Assembly (NCBI GenBank): GCA_015039465.1
Contig: MU130378.1
Span: 810,570 to 874,569 of the forward strand
Reading direction: 5' to 3'
DNA length: 64,000 nt
Source: Phlegmacium glaucopus
Lineage: Eukaryota; Basidiomycota; Agaricomycetes; Agaricales; Cortinariaceae
Below the pieces are notes generated by a model that saw only the letters and a list, made by a program, of their open reading frames with translations, did not search any database and was not told the DNA's origin. Below, piece by piece: positions 11,797 through 22,952 of the stretch; the first letter of the stretch is position 1; each line of letters opens with the position of its first letter. Both the position numbers and the translations under genes were made by a program.

Positions 11797-13972
11797 ATGA
11801 TGGATGCGGGTTTTCCCATAGAAGACGTGTGTTTTTTGTTCCAGTCAAAAATGCAAGTAGCTAACGTCTTCGTTCCATCTCCAGATAGCCCCCATCGCCA
11901 TTCTTATGGACGAGCTGCGCTCTGAGGATGTACAACTACGCTTAAATGCCATTCACAGCATCCCAACAATTGCTTTAGCTCTTGGACCAGATCGCGCCCG
12001 GGAGGAATTGGTTCCTTTTCTACAAGATGCGGTTGATGATGAGGATGAAGTCCTTCTCGCACTAGCTGAGGAACTTGGACGAAATTTCGAAGAGTACATT
12101 GGTGGGAAGGAGTATGCCCATGTTATCTTGGGTCCACTTGAAAACTTGTCAGCCGTCGAGGAAACGCTTGTGCGAGAAAAGGTAATATTTTCTGTTCTCT
12201 CTTGATCTTGTGATTAACCGTTTCCAAATCTTAGGCTGCTGAATCTATCACTAAAGTTGCTGCAGTTCTTTCGCAGGCGCAAATCGAACAATTCTACATC
12301 CCGTTACTCAAGCGTTTGTCGGCAGGGGAGTGGTTCACTTCCCGAACATCATCAGCAGCCCTTTATCCGGCTGTTTATGCAAAGGTGTCCCCTGCTGTTC
12401 AGGATGACCTACGAAAAGGATTTACGGCACTCAGCTCAGATGATACACCGATGGTCAGGAGAGCAGCCGCCAAATGGCTTGGTGTAAGTCTTGCATTCAT
12501 TGGCAGGCGTCTAATTCTCTGAGGATCTTATTTCGTTAGCCCCTGCTAAGCCACTTCTCCCAATCGCATATCACCTCAGATGGATTACAGATCTATCGAA
12601 AACTGCAACAGGATGACCAAGATTCGGTCAGATTATTGACGGTAGAAGACTTGATTGTGATCGCGAAGAGATTATCTGGAGCGGAGGTCAAGGAACAACT
12701 GTTGAGGCAGATCAAGCAGAGCATTGGCGATAAGAGTTGGCGCGTGAGATATATGGCAGCGAATCACTTCAATGAGGTATGTTTACAAGGAGTTGGAGGA
12801 CTCAGCGTTCTAACCTCAGATGTCTAGCTTTCTGAAGCTGTAGGTGTAGAGATCGTACGGGAGGAACTTATTGGGCAGTACGTTCAATTATTGAAGGATA
12901 ACGAGGCAGAAGTTCGTTCAGCTGCGGCAACTCAGATCCCTGGTAATTCTGTCTAGTTACATCTGATTTGCCTTCTCTGATGATTTTGTATCGACTTACC
13001 TTACATTAGGCTTTTCAAAACTCCTTGATAAAGAAGTCATCCTAGCTCGCATTGTCCCCTGCGTTCGGGATCTGTCCCAAGATTCATCACAACACGTCCG
13101 AGCAGCCCTGGGCAATCAGATCAGTGGTTTAGCACCCTTGCTAGGCAAAGAAGCTACGATTGAACACCTGCTGCCTCTCTTTTTGCACCTTCTGAAGGAT
13201 GATTTCCCCGAAGTTCGACTAAATATTATCAGCAAGCTGGAGACTGTAAACACTGGTAGGTTTTGTTCTATTGTCTTCGTGAATCAATGCTAATACTAGA
13301 CTGACAGTAATCGGCATTGAACTATTGTCTGAGAGTCTACTCCCTGCCATTGTTGAACTGGCTGAGGACAAATCATGGCGCGTGCGACAGGCCATCATTG
13401 AATATATACCCCTCCTCTCGAACCAACTCGGCAAGCCATTCTTCGATGAGCAGCTCGGAAATCTTTGTATGTCTTGGCTGGGAGATACTGTCTACAGCAT
13501 TCGCGAAGCAGCCACCGTTAACTTAAAGAAGCTGACGGATGTGTTCGGTGTCGAGTGGGCTAAAGTGGCGATTGTTCCGAAAGTGATGGGTATGGGCTCA
13601 CATCCCAACTACTTGTTCAGGATGACTACTGTACAAGCTATCACGGTCCGTTCTACTAGATTTTTTCTAGTTTGATTGGTACTCATATTGATATTGCAGA
13701 CCATTTCGCCTTCACTCAACCTGGAGATCGTCAGGACTGATGTTATTGGACCTCTTCTAGAATTGTCAAAAGACCCAATACCAAACATCCGCTTTAACGT
13801 AGCCAAAGCTTTTGAAGTCATGGCGAATGCCTTCGGCAATTCGCCGGAAGGTCGTGCATTCATTCAAGATTGGATTGCTCCTGCCTTAGAACGCCAGAAA
13901 AATGACCAGGACGCAGATGTCCGATATTTCGCAAATCGTGCACTTCAAAGAGCCGTTGCATCTGTTTCTTAG
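11797..13972 (+). CDS. TPD3: PP2A scaffold (A/PR65) subunit, HEAT-repeat protein
   Basis: Scaffold subunit on which the catalytic C and regulatory B subunits of protein phosphatase 2A assemble. The chosen start at 11797 gives [10 protein letters not shown] spliced to [15 protein letters not shown]; the intron (11831-11888) has a good CTAAC branch site. Starting at the internal ATG 11906 would lose the first helix. The protein shows about 15 HEAT repeats over roughly 590 residues, with signatures [78 protein letters not shown] and [14 protein letters not shown] at the C-terminus. All are close to PR65. Around seven introns fit the frame changes. Confidence 0.92.
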
Positions 13973-14391
13973 AGGGATTAGCTGCGATGCTTGAATTGGT
14001 GAGTGGCATGACTACCCCCACAACCAAATTTTTAAACGTATTTTTTAGGTTGTTTTATACTCGATTTTTCATGATTCCCAATACTTCGAACACCTAATTA
14101 TCGAATGCATGATGTGTACATACAATGGCTATAAATTTTGCATCTGAGACTGAAGTCAGCGTGCATTACAAGGTCTCAATGATAGTATAGCAGGTGCACA
14201 AAGAAATACAAACACGGCTGATATAAAAGGGAACGGGTATATCGCTCATCGTTAGTACAAGCCTCTCTTTCTCGTTCTCTATCCGCCCTTTACCAGTTCC
14301 GTCCGGCTCCTTTGATCTTTCGTATATTTATTTTACGCGCGAGTCGCTACCCTCTCCACTATATTTTATCCTCGGCGCGTCTATCTCTGTG
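13973..14391. other. Intergenic region, no gene seen
   Basis: These 419 bp lie between the PP2A scaffold gene and the next gene on the same strand. They are AT-rich at first, then pyrimidine-rich (runs of ctctttctcgttctc near 14270-14300), which is common just upstream of fungal start codons. I see no ORF, tRNA or repeat that I can support. Confidence 0.5.
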
Positions 14392-15258
14392 ATGTATATC
14401 TTCACCCGCCCTGTGTGTTTGGCTTTGCATACCGTCTCTTTTCTCGCCTTGGCCGATTTTCTTTCAGTCTTGAATCCTGCTACAGCAACTCCGATTCCCT
14501 TGCCGCTTCCTCTCATGGCGGCGGATCGCTCGCTTAGTCCTATCTCAGTCAATCGCACAATTCCACATATCGCCGGCCGAAATCTCTTGTCTAGACCTGA
14601 TATTCGCAGCGTCAAGCCCCACCGCCATATGAAACAACACGCGCGTCGTGCGGCTGCACCAGCGGAACTCCACACCTATTATAATCGCGCTAAAGCCCAC
14701 TCGGACAAGCTCAGTAAGTACTAAGCGGGCAGTTAATATCTGGGAATACTGCCTTACTGTAAACAGCGAGACTCGCCGCCAAGTCGGCCAATGTTCAAGA
14801 CGACGACTTAGATTTTCAGCAAGAATTTACTTCTGAACTATCTGGATTCAGCACCAATATGCTTGGCTTTCAGAAAACTCTTGCTCAGACTGGGTCTCAC
14901 AAAAGACTTGTTGACTATGACAGCACAAATGACTTGGAAAAACTTCTGAGGGCGACAGTCAATCTCCACAAGGATGTACTCACTGCCGTTAATGCTGCAA
15001 TTAACAACCTCCCTATATTAGGTCCTATTTTGGGTCCAAGTACGTCTCAATGCCCGCTATTATTCAAAGCGCTAAATCACCTTCCTGATGGCAGTTGTAT
15101 ACACTCTCAAATGTCTTGTTGACGAAATTTTGGATGCGGTTGAGAAGTTCACTGATGTGGCCATCAATGCGTTGCAGCCTCTTTTACAAGCCCTTCTCGG
15201 GGAGATGGTCACAACGACCTGCAGATCTGGGGTGAAGTTAGCAGGACTATGCATCTAG
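14392..15258 (+). CDS. Predicted secreted protein of unknown function
   Basis: Unrecognised protein of about 250 residues in three exons: 14392-14711, about 14767-15040 and about 15095-15258, ending KLAGLCI-TAG. The start is the first ATG (14392). The in-frame GTG at 14389 is not used by eukaryotes. The N-terminus has a hydrophobic stretch (CLALHTVSFLALADFL) followed by ATATPIPLPLPL, consistent with a signal peptide. The middle is basic and His-rich. The second half is helical: a run of TNDLEKLLRATVNLHKDVL and LPILGPILGP, then a Cys-containing amphipathic C-terminal region (LKCLVDEILDAVEKF ... TTTCRSGVK). I know no matching family. It could be a cell-surface or secreted protein specific to mushrooms. 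Confidence 0.65.
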
Positions 15259-15648
15259 AAATTATTTCTTTTGTATCACACTATAACACTTACTCGCGCA
15301 TACATATCCACTACCCATGTCTACTCACTATTAATGTCTACCAGCGTCACTATTCCTAGAATTGTTTTGTAATCCACGCATTGTGCAATGTTTCCCAAAC
15401 CAACCTCTGTTTTTATCATTTATTTAAAAATAATATTTTCATTTAGATGACAAATATTTATTGAACATTATAGTCACGTGACGTAAATTAGGCAATTGCC
15501 GGACGACTGTGCAGTTTCCCAAGCCACCATTGTCTGGCCTTCCAGATACTTTCGGCATTGGCGACGACCTCAAGCACAAGGTAAGACGATCTTGCCAACA
15601 CCGTCCAATTTGAAGGTGCTCATTTAATTCTGTATAGACTTGGACACC
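15259..15648. other. Intergenic region and eS24 promoter
   Basis: These 390 bp are AT-rich on the left. From about 15470 they become the upstream region of the eS24 gene and hold the palindrome GTCACGTGAC described separately. Pyrimidine-rich tracts occur at 15530-15600. No ORF is supported. Confidence 0.5.
15473..15482. promoter_or_regulatory. E-box palindrome GTCACGTGAC upstream of eS24
   Basis: A perfect 10-bp palindrome centred on CACGTG, ending 166 bp before the eS24 ATG. Similar sites lie at comparable distances upstream of the other two cytosolic ribosomal protein genes here (34748-34758 and 57341-57350). CACGTGA is the site of bHLH factors such as Cbf1, which is known to act on ribosomal protein genes in some yeasts. 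Use in this organism is inferred. Confidence 0.45.
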
Positions 15649-16300
15649 ATGGTGAGTTGGGAATCCAAGTTTTACTGAGGCATGAGTCTCAAGGTTGGAC
15701 TAAAAAAATAAGCTCCATATCTAATGGATGCATCGGGAGTGGTCTCAGCATATAGTTAATGTCATGTCTTTTTGCAGGCCGATAACGCACCAGCAATCAC
15801 GCTGCGCACTCGTAAATTCATCACAAACCGTCTGCTGGCCCGCCGTCAATTCGTTGTGGACATCCTCCATCCCTCTCGTCCCAACGTCTCGAGAGCGGAG
15901 CTTTCAGAGAAGCTCGCTGCCCTATACAAAACCGATAAAAATCGCGTTGTTACTTTTGGTCTTCGAACACAGTTTGGTGGAGGGCGAAGCACAGGGTTTG
16001 CCTTAATCTACGATGATGAAGCAGCGCAGAAGAAATTTGAGCCCAAGTATCGTCTAGTGCGAGTGCGTTGGTTTCTTTTATCCCTCTTGTCCATTCTCTT
16101 ACTCGAGATTCAGTCAGGACTTGCTAAGAAGGTTGAAAAACCTTCACGGAAACTACGGAAGGAGCGTAAAAACCGTGCAAAGAAGGTAATACAATCCTTA
16201 GTTGTTGCGCCTTTGTTGCCTCTAATAACCCACCCCTTTTCCTCAGCTCCGCGGTACCAAAAAGATCAAGGCTGCAGAGCCCCCCAAGAAGGGCAAGTAG
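15649..16300 (+). CDS. RPS24: 40S ribosomal protein eS24
   Basis: Small-subunit ribosomal protein. The first exon is only the start codon: ATG 15649-15651 is followed at once by gtgagt, and the 126-nt intron ends at 15777. The second exon reads [20 protein letters not shown], then [20 protein letters not shown], the eS24 signature, and [21 protein letters not shown] second intron near 16060-16112 and a third near 16186-16246 separate the Lys-rich tail ([36 protein letters not shown]). The length of about 136 residues matches the family. An ATG-only first exon is common in fungal ribosomal protein genes. Confidence 0.95.
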
Positions 16301-16465
16301 ACGCTGTTTCATGTATGCATTATGTCCGATTACCACAAGAGAATATTATATGCATATGTCTTATCTTTCATCTGTACATGTTGGAGCCAAAAAAAATGCT
16401 AAAATACTCAATTGCAACGAAGGTAATATATGGGTATCTAAGATGAGGAGAGCGACCGACCACTC

Positions 16466-18062
16466 TCAAAAACCGGACTTCTTGTGAATTATATCTGGGT
16501 CTTCTTGGTACTCCTCGGCAGATACCCACATCTAAGTTTGCAAGTTAGCGGACATCTGGATATTAAAGAATGAGTGCTGGACCGCACCTTTTTGAAAGTA
16601 TTGAGGCCAGCTAATATAGAGCCTCCAATCCAGGTTGAATATTTTCGCTCCGGGGGTGCGTAAATCTTGATTTTGACATCTTTCAGGGTTAATTTCTTCA
16701 CTTCATTAAGCAGCCGGTCTCCAAAACCTGAATCAATAATCAGATGATTGAAAGGTGTTTGCTAAAGATATGCACAAACCCCGGCACAACGTGCTTCCGC
16801 CGCTCAAAACAATATTTGAGAATAAACTCTTCCGAAGGTCCAGATCCACTCTGTTTATTGAATCGACAACAACTTGGTGGACCCCTGCGTACTCCTGCCC
16901 AATGATTTCAGGATTGAAAAGGATTTCAGGCGCACGGAAACGTTCATGACCAAGCTAAACCAAAAATTGAGGATGAGGCTAACTAACCCCTTGTCGAGCC
17001 AAAAGGGAAACAATTCACCTCAATGACGTGTCCGTCTGGCAATCTAAACTCTTCTATCCGCGCTGCCTCTTTCTCCTCTTTTACGGGGTTCAGTGCGATG
17101 TAGCAACATTTCTCTTTTATTGTTCGTACAACCTCGCGTTCTGCTGTCGTGTGGAGATGATTACCTGACTTCCGGAGAAGTAATTGAAGGTGGTCCGTGA
17201 CATCTCTGCACCACCTTGAGCACAAGAACCGGAAGAAAAGGATCATCTTACCTTCCTGCAACATCAACCCGACGGATAGCGTGAGGCATAGAGAAACCCT
17301 CAAAGACTGGCACAGCGTGGGTGACACCATCACCAGAATCTAGCACAATTCCGGTCGTTCGTCCTGATGAATACCTTGAATAGACCACGATGAGTATCTG
17401 GAACATAGAGTTCATGAATGAGTTACAGTGAAAGAACGGCTTGTACTGAAGTGTACAGCGCGGGCACGTTGAATGTATCGAATAATATTTGGGCCGCCAT
17501 TGCTCGATTGTTCCGTGGGTTAAGAGGTGCTTCAGTTAATAGGACAGGATGCTAATTTCAGATATAAAATTAGACAGAGATCTACAAAAGAAAAAAGAAC
17601 GAAGATACTTCTTCGCTTAGTGTGCCCAGTTCTTCAGCATAAACCCAATTCCATATCCGTTCCATGTCATCCCAGTCTGTCACGATGCCATGTTCCATTG
17701 GATATTTTATCTTGAGTAAACCACGGAATTCTTGTGCACGTCGGCCTATAAACACGTCGCCTTCCAATGCACCAGCCATGACGCGTATATGTTTGGGCCG
17801 CCCGACACTGTTTCATCGAAGAACGATCAAGGGTCAACAGATGGTGTTTGTGTTGAATAACAGCTCTAACCGTGAGGACGCACAAAGACGGGAAAAAGCA
17901 TTTTGGATGATCTTGTCCTGCGAATCCAGCTTTTATTGTACCAGAGCCCTTTGGAAAGAGACGGACTTTAATTTTGAGAATAAAGGGTTATATCATGGAA
18001 GGACAAACATTGTCGATGACAACTGGTTGATTCGTGAGGACATCATCATATTCAGCCGACAT
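16466..18062 (-). CDS. ARP1: Actin-related protein 1 (centractin), dynactin filament
   Basis: Forms the short filament of dynactin, the dynein cofactor needed for nuclear and organelle movement along microtubules. The start ATG 18062 gives [18 protein letters not shown], then [20 protein letters not shown], then [20 protein letters not shown] after further introns. Later blocks are [19 protein letters not shown], the ATP-site [45 protein letters not shown] and the ARP1-type end [15 protein letters not shown]. The [10 protein letters not shown] and EDPDIIH features separate it from actin, ARP2 and ARP3. About eight introns. It is divergent from the gene at 18194, with 131 bp between start codons. 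Confidence 0.9.
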
Positions 18063-18193
18063 AATGTACTAGTCTGGCGACGTCGTCTGAAGTACGACGG
18101 TCGTTGGGTACTGCAGGTTAGTCGATGTTGTAGGAGTTCAAGCTCAGCACTGTATGGCCAAATCAGGGAATACAACTCCTTCGGTCACTCACG

Positions 18194-18955
18194 ATGGCTC
18201 GTCTACTGGTTGTGCTCCAAATCTTATTTGCACTATGTGTGAGTTTCTTTATCTTGTCAAGGTTACTTTGCTTATTATTCCACAGGTCTCTGTCCAGGCG
18301 AGTTGGAACAAATGGGAGGCCACCAACTTCTGCAAATGTAAGTAGTCACTTCGCCTGGTTTGAGAAACATGTTGATGCCTCCTCAGGCATTTGCTTTCAA
18401 TCAAACTACACGATATTGCGGTTGAATGTACCTGACAACCCATCTCAACCCTGTCTATCATGTACAAAACAATGGTGTCTGAACCAAAATCTGCCCATTT
18501 GTGCTGGAGCTTCTTTGGGCAACACAAATCCAGATACTGCAACTGGCAAGGAGGGTGACGTCGAAGCAAGATGCTTCCGTACGTCTTACTTGAATTATCT
18601 TCTACAATAAACATGCTCATCATAGCCATGTAGAACGCGATTCGCCAAGGGACCAGTTTGTTGTCACCTTGTTCTTATTAACCGTTTTTGGTCTTCTCCT
18701 GGGCGCCGGTGTCAAAAATCGCATTTTGAAAGCAGGTTTCGCACCAGAGTTACCTTGGAGGAGAAGAAATAATACAAGATGGTGGGAGGTAAGCTGGTTT
18801 ATGAGTAAGATCCCTAGCGAGTACCTAACAGGAATTTTCTGCAGCCTTGGATTCCTGGAAGGCAGGAAGAACTGGAAGGTGCACCGCTGGGAGTTACGCG
18901 TTTTGGGCTAACTCCTTCGAGGAGCGATTTTCCAACAACTGAAGGCGGTCGTTGA
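18194..18955 (+). CDS. Type I membrane protein with Cys-rich luminal domain, unknown function
   Basis: Five exons join to a frame of about 175 residues, from ATG 18194 to TGA 18953-18955. It starts with a signal peptide (RLLVVLQILFALCVSVQA). A Cys-rich region follows: FCKCICFQSNYTILRL, CLSCTKQWCLNQ, CAGAS and RCFQRDSPRDQF, with about nine Cys and one N-glycosylation sequon (NYT). One membrane segment (TLFLLTVFGLLLGAG) then leads to a short basic Pro-rich cytosolic tail. The order C-x-C ... C..C...C ... C and CF-x-RDS just before the membrane looks like a conserved fungal endomembrane family, but I cannot name it. It lies between ARP1 and a small p97-interactor-like gene, and no functional link is implied. 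Confidence 0.72.
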
Positions 18956-19162
18956 GTCGACGCCTAGCCCTCATACTGTTAAGCTTGATCTGTACCATGT
19001 ATTTTTAATTTTATGGAAAGCTTTTGGAGAGCTTGGATGACCGTGTGACCTTTGTCACACATGCACGGTTTGCGGCACTGGGTCATTGATATCTGATGCG
19101 ACATGTTCTGACGTTGCGACTTCAAGAACATTCAAGTCGTCAGGAAAGATACTCTGCGACCT

Positions 19163-19524
19163 ATGGGTTCTCTTTGTTCGAAGTCTTCAGCACACGAAGG
19201 TGGTCATACCGTCTTAGGTTCAGGCGATGCTGGCAGCTCCAGTTTGAATCGTCCCTCAGACCCTCGCGCTGCTGCGGCTGAAGCGGCGGAGCGCAGGGTG
19301 AAACTGGTAAGGTGTTCCCAGTCATGTAAAGTTTATTAGTTTCTGGAATCTTTTTCCAGGCTCAAAGCAGGGGTACAAAAGGCGGCAAACTTGCTAAACA
19401 GTTAGCAGAACAAGGGAGTGCCAAACCTGTTCCTCAACCTCGGGAAGAAGAGAGGCTTGTGGTAGGCAATGTCGACCCTGTGAGGAGTTCAAAATGCTGA
19501 TCACGAATTTATTAGTGGGATTGA
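19163..19524 (+). CDS. Small SVIP-like VCP/p97-interacting protein, predicted N-myristoylated
   Basis: An 84-residue protein in three exons (19163-19306, 19360-19461, 19516-19524); the last exon holds only two codons and the stop. The N-terminus MGSLCSKSS has Gly2 and Cys5, fitting N-myristoylation plus palmitoylation. Residues 35-45, RAAAAEAAERR, fit the VCP-interacting motif R-x5-A-A-x2-R exactly. The motif is followed by a basic helix (LAQSRGTKGGKLAKQLAEQ) and a short acidic-Trp end (EEERLVWD). The same layout (lipidated Met-Gly-x-x-Cys start, AEAAERR helix, SRG, basic helix, Trp near the end) is that of animal SVIP, which binds p97 N-domains and modulates ER-associated degradation. The orthology is inferred. 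The gene is too finely split for a simple ORF scan. Confidence 0.72.
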
Positions 19525-19820
19525 AGCCAAATGTTAATAATCCATCTTTTTGAATGATCCATTTCCTCTGATTATATCGGACTCGGAGATCAGGGCGATT
19601 CAATCATTCGCCATCCTCAGTGCTCAGCATTCATTATTGTGCATTTTCCTATATATGGCCTCACTCGTGACACGTTTTAATGGTATACATAGGCTGTTTT
19701 ATATATTATCTTTGACAGCTAGGTAGTAGGCCTAGATTATATGCCGTTTACTATGTGCGAGTCATGTGACATTCATTAATCGGTGACCAAAGCCGGCCAC
19801 TAAACTACTTGGTATTCCCC
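19525..19820. other. Intergenic region
   Basis: About 296 bp between the SVIP-like gene and PIG-C. It is AT-rich and contains the half E-box-like GTCATGTGAC at 19762-19771, about 50 bp before the PIG-C start. Nothing else is supported. Confidence 0.4.
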
Positions 19821-20971
19821 ATGCTGCAAGAATGGGAAAAAGTTCTTTGGAAAATACAGGCTTACCCTGACAATTATGTTCCGTCAACCTTGTTCCTGGC
19901 GTCTCTGCGAAAGAATCGTGCGTATAATGTCATTTGTCATCCCTCCAAGAAATCCTTTTAATATCCATTATAGCAAATTTCCGACCATACACCTACTGGC
20001 CACTCGTTATCCTTGCTTGTGCGATCACCCAGCATCTCGCTACTACCTTTATCTTCTTATCGGTATTCGTGCGACTCAAAGAACGAACATTGGATCCGCG
20101 CACCCTTGTGTCCATATCAATCGCTTGCTTTTTCATAGGATATTCCATTTGGAATGCTCGTGGCAGGCGACAGCATCCCGATCGACGTGCAACTCGTGTG
20201 TGAACCCGTGAAATTTTTCAATTCGTTTCACTGATGGCTATTTCGTTGACTCATTAGATCTCAAGACCTTGAAGTCATCAATCATGATGTTTCTCGTTTT
20301 AATGTCACTTTCACCAGTCTTGCGCACATTGACCGCTGCGACTTCTTCCGACTCTATCTGGGCCTTGGCTGCCTTGCTTTTTATCCTTAATGCCCTTCTA
20401 GCTGATTACACTGCAAACGTGTCAGAAGACGAAATCAATGAAGGGTACGTTTCATGGCCTTTTTAATATATTGAAAGTTCGAGAATTTATTATGATTAGG
20501 CTCTCGTCAGTATTGTCTATGAATGCTGCTGTGTCTGCATCCGTGGTGTTGGCGTCGCGCCTTTCGACCAACGTGTCTGTATTTGCACTCATCTTATTTT
20601 CAATTCTATCTTTTGCGCTATTTCCAATACTCCGTCGACGCTTGCAGGTAAAACCGTTCCCAATTGCTTCTTTCTCTCACTGATTGTTGCTTGTTCCGTC
20701 AGTCATGCTGTTCGACTGTAGTATGGCTGTCGATCACATCAGGATTATGGTTTTCAGCCGTCTTTCTAGTCGCAAGCCTATCTCGCACAGTTATGTGGAT
20801 ATACTTTTCTATTCTATTCTTTGTGACATTGATAGCCCCGGCCGTTCTGATTTGGGCACAAAGATACAAAAAGTTCGAATTTTCTCTCTATTGCGTTCGA
20901 TTAGTAACATCTCTTCTATCAACAGCATCATTCGCGGACCATGGGACGTGGCTGTTCCTAAGGTAAAGTAG
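19821..20971 (+). CDS. GPI2: GPI-GlcNAc transferase subunit PIG-C/GPI2
   Basis: Multi-pass ER membrane subunit of the complex that adds GlcNAc to phosphatidylinositol, the first step of GPI-anchor synthesis. The start at 19821 gives MLQEWEKVLWKIQAYPDNYV and then PSTLFLASLRKN. A splice to NPNFRPYTYWPLVI follows, which is the family signature. Later exons carry SPVLRTLTAATSSDSIWAL, ADYTANVSEDEINEG, ASVVLASRLSTNVSVF and FALFPILRRRLQ. The final exon after the intron at about 20873-20925 reads NIIRGPWDVAVPKVK. The LRTLT-x-S-SDSIWAL and RGPWD motifs leave little doubt. About seven hydrophobic helices are visible. It converges with the bZIP gene to the right. Confidence 0.92.
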
Positions 20972-21222
20972 ATAATTTACATTCCTTGTTTGTAAATAGT
21001 GTCAATAATCCTAGGAAGAGAGTGCTATATACATTGTTTGGTACGCGCAGAGCAAAGCAAATCGACAAGAGAAGTATGGTACAGATGATAATACACAGGT
21101 ATAAAGAAATGGCGAGGTATACGTACGCACGAGATGTCTACATGATTAGTATTAGGCCAAATATGGCTATAGATACAAGAGTAACAAGGTCCCCATGGCG
21201 GAAAAGAAACGATAGAAATAGT

Positions 21223-22707
21223 TCATGGTGTTTCCACGTCGAGGTCCTCATCATCTTGCAGCCGTGGCCGTTTAGAGGGTACTCCAATGCCAATGCCTCT
21301 TGCTTCTAACACGTTCATGGCAACTTTGGCAGCACCTTCTGAAGTTTTCTTTGTTCTGGCACGAGTTCTACGAAGTGCGCCGAACGCTTGAGCCTTAATG
21401 ACTGCTACAGTGCATGAGATAGGTGCAGCATTTGGCGAGGGTGATCGGGAATGGGAATGGATAGGGTTACGGCGCAAATGGTTGAAAGGAGGGTCTCCAT
21501 CGCTACTACCATGGTCTCCGTTTTCGCTGCCAGGAACAATTGTACGATGATCCACACCAGTGTCGTTGCTGTGACGACCCCCAATTCGATAACGTACGGC
21601 ATCAGCAGATTGGCCCGTGAGAGAGACATCTGCGGTTCCGCCGTGAAGCGTCACCTCTGGACAATGGGGAAGAGAGTGACGTCGGTAATCAAACTCTGCA
21701 CGATCCTGTCCAGAGCTAGACTGCTCTGAGAAAGTGAACTGGAAAGATGACGTCAGAGGTATAGACGTTGCGGAACCTGGCGTGGACGAAGTCGGGGACA
21801 AAGACCGACTATTCGGTACACTGTCGGTGACGAAACGGTCTCCGTTAGGGAATACATACGGTGCATTGTCCAACATGGAGCTTAAAGCTGTTTTTTGCTC
21901 TTCACCAGGAAAGCGCCCAGTGAAGGACATATCGGTGGTTGCCAAAGAAGGAGAGTCTATATATGTGGGGGACTGAGAGTGAGAGGAGTTGGCGGACTCC
22001 CCGTTCAAACCTGACTGCACTGACCATCGTGGATCTCGGGGAGGACCTTGTATACCATAGGGATGTGCCGGATATTTTGCACTACGATGGTTGAGAGCAG
22101 ATGCTGCGTCGGTGGAAGATTCGTTGCTAGAGAAAGGGACGGAGGGAGATTGGTTCGCAAAGCTATTGGGACCGGCTGTGTTGTAATCCTCACTCCTATA
22201 TCCCAAACCATTTGCATACGGATGCTGAATAAGGGGATTAGTTTGATGAGAAGCCAGGGCATTAACTTGTGCCTGCCCCAAAAACGGCGACGACAGAGGT
22301 GGTGGATGATCGTCAGAGTCAGGCGGGTGCCCTGTTTTTCTGGGTTGATAATGGGCCCTCCAGAACTTGTCGCGCTCCCGATTTTCGAGGCGCAGACGAT
22401 CGTTTTCTTGCCGTAACTCTAAGACCTCGTTACGGGATTCTCGGCATGATTCTTGTAGTTGAAGAACCACGGATTCTAAGCTGGTAACTAGATGAAAAAT
22501 CTGATTCAAAAATGGCTGGGAGAAAGGAGAGAGAGAACTGTTACCTGTCTCTTCGAGAGTAGCAATATAATTTGCTCTTCTTGCTCTGAAAGCGGCCTGA
22601 GCATCTGCGTTTTTCTTTTTTCTGATGGCGACGTCTGACATGCGAGATGTAGGAGATGAGGATGGTTTTGAATGGGGAGAAGGAGGAGAGTGTGTGGACT
22701 TTGGCAT
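21223..22707 (-). CDS. bZIP transcription factor
   Basis: Two-exon gene; the intron near 22484-22546 joins YIATLEET to VTSLESVVLQLQ. The basic region KKKNADAQAAFRARRANYIA resembles the Yap/AP-1-type N-x-x-A-Q-x-x-F-R core but with Ala in place of the usual Arg after Asn. The leucine zipper follows (SLESVVLQLQESCRESRNEV, LELRQENDRLRLENRERD). The rest is Ser/Pro-rich and probably disordered, including an activation-like segment. The C-terminal block QAFGALRRTRARTKK may be a second conserved region, and the end is acidic. It is likely a nuclear factor; targets cannot be read from sequence. The start ATG 22707 is the first in frame before the basic region. Confidence 0.87.
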   Translation of the reverse strand: MPKSTHSPPSPHSKPSSSPTSRMSDVAIRKKKNADAQAAFRARRANYIATLEETGNSSLSPFSQPFLNQIFHLVTSLESVVLQLQESCRESRNEVLELRQENDRLRLENRERDKFWRAHYQPRKTGHPPDSDDHPPPLSSPFLGQAQVNALASHQTNPLIQHPYANGLGYRSEDYNTAGPNSFANQSPSVPFSSNESSTDAASALNHRSAKYPAHPYGIQGPPRDPRWSVQSGLNGESANSSHSQSPTYIDSPSLATTDMSFTGRFPGEEQKTALSSMLDNAPYVFPNGDRFVTDSVPNSRSLSPTSSTPGSATSIPLTSSFQFTFSEQSSSGQDRAEFDYRRHSLPHCPEVTLHGGTADVSLTGQSADAVRYRIGGRHSNDTGVDHRTIVPGSENGDHGSSDGDPPFNHLRRNPIHSHSRSPSPNAAPISCTVAVIKAQAFGALRRTRARTKKTSEGAAKVAMNVLEARGIGIGVPSKRPRLQDDEDLDVETP

Positions 22708-22952
22708 AGGATTGAGTGGGATGGATGAATCTGTAAGATTATTTAAAATGGCATTAAGAAAAAGAAGGGGGCATGAGGAAAGGGTCCGCGGCCCTTTACT
22801 TAAGTTGGTCTACTTAGCCGATGTTATGGACATTTTAAGTTTGGCCTGAAAGGGTGCGGCGCTCAGATTTCTCGAATTATTTTATTAACTCCATTGGCTT
22901 AGCATATCTAAATCCCGTCGGTCCAAATGAACTACAACTAAAAACGGTCCGT

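Noticed and set aside
15652..15777. Long first intron of eS24 as a possible snoRNA host
   Set aside because: No box C/D or H/ACA elements with the required spacing were found.
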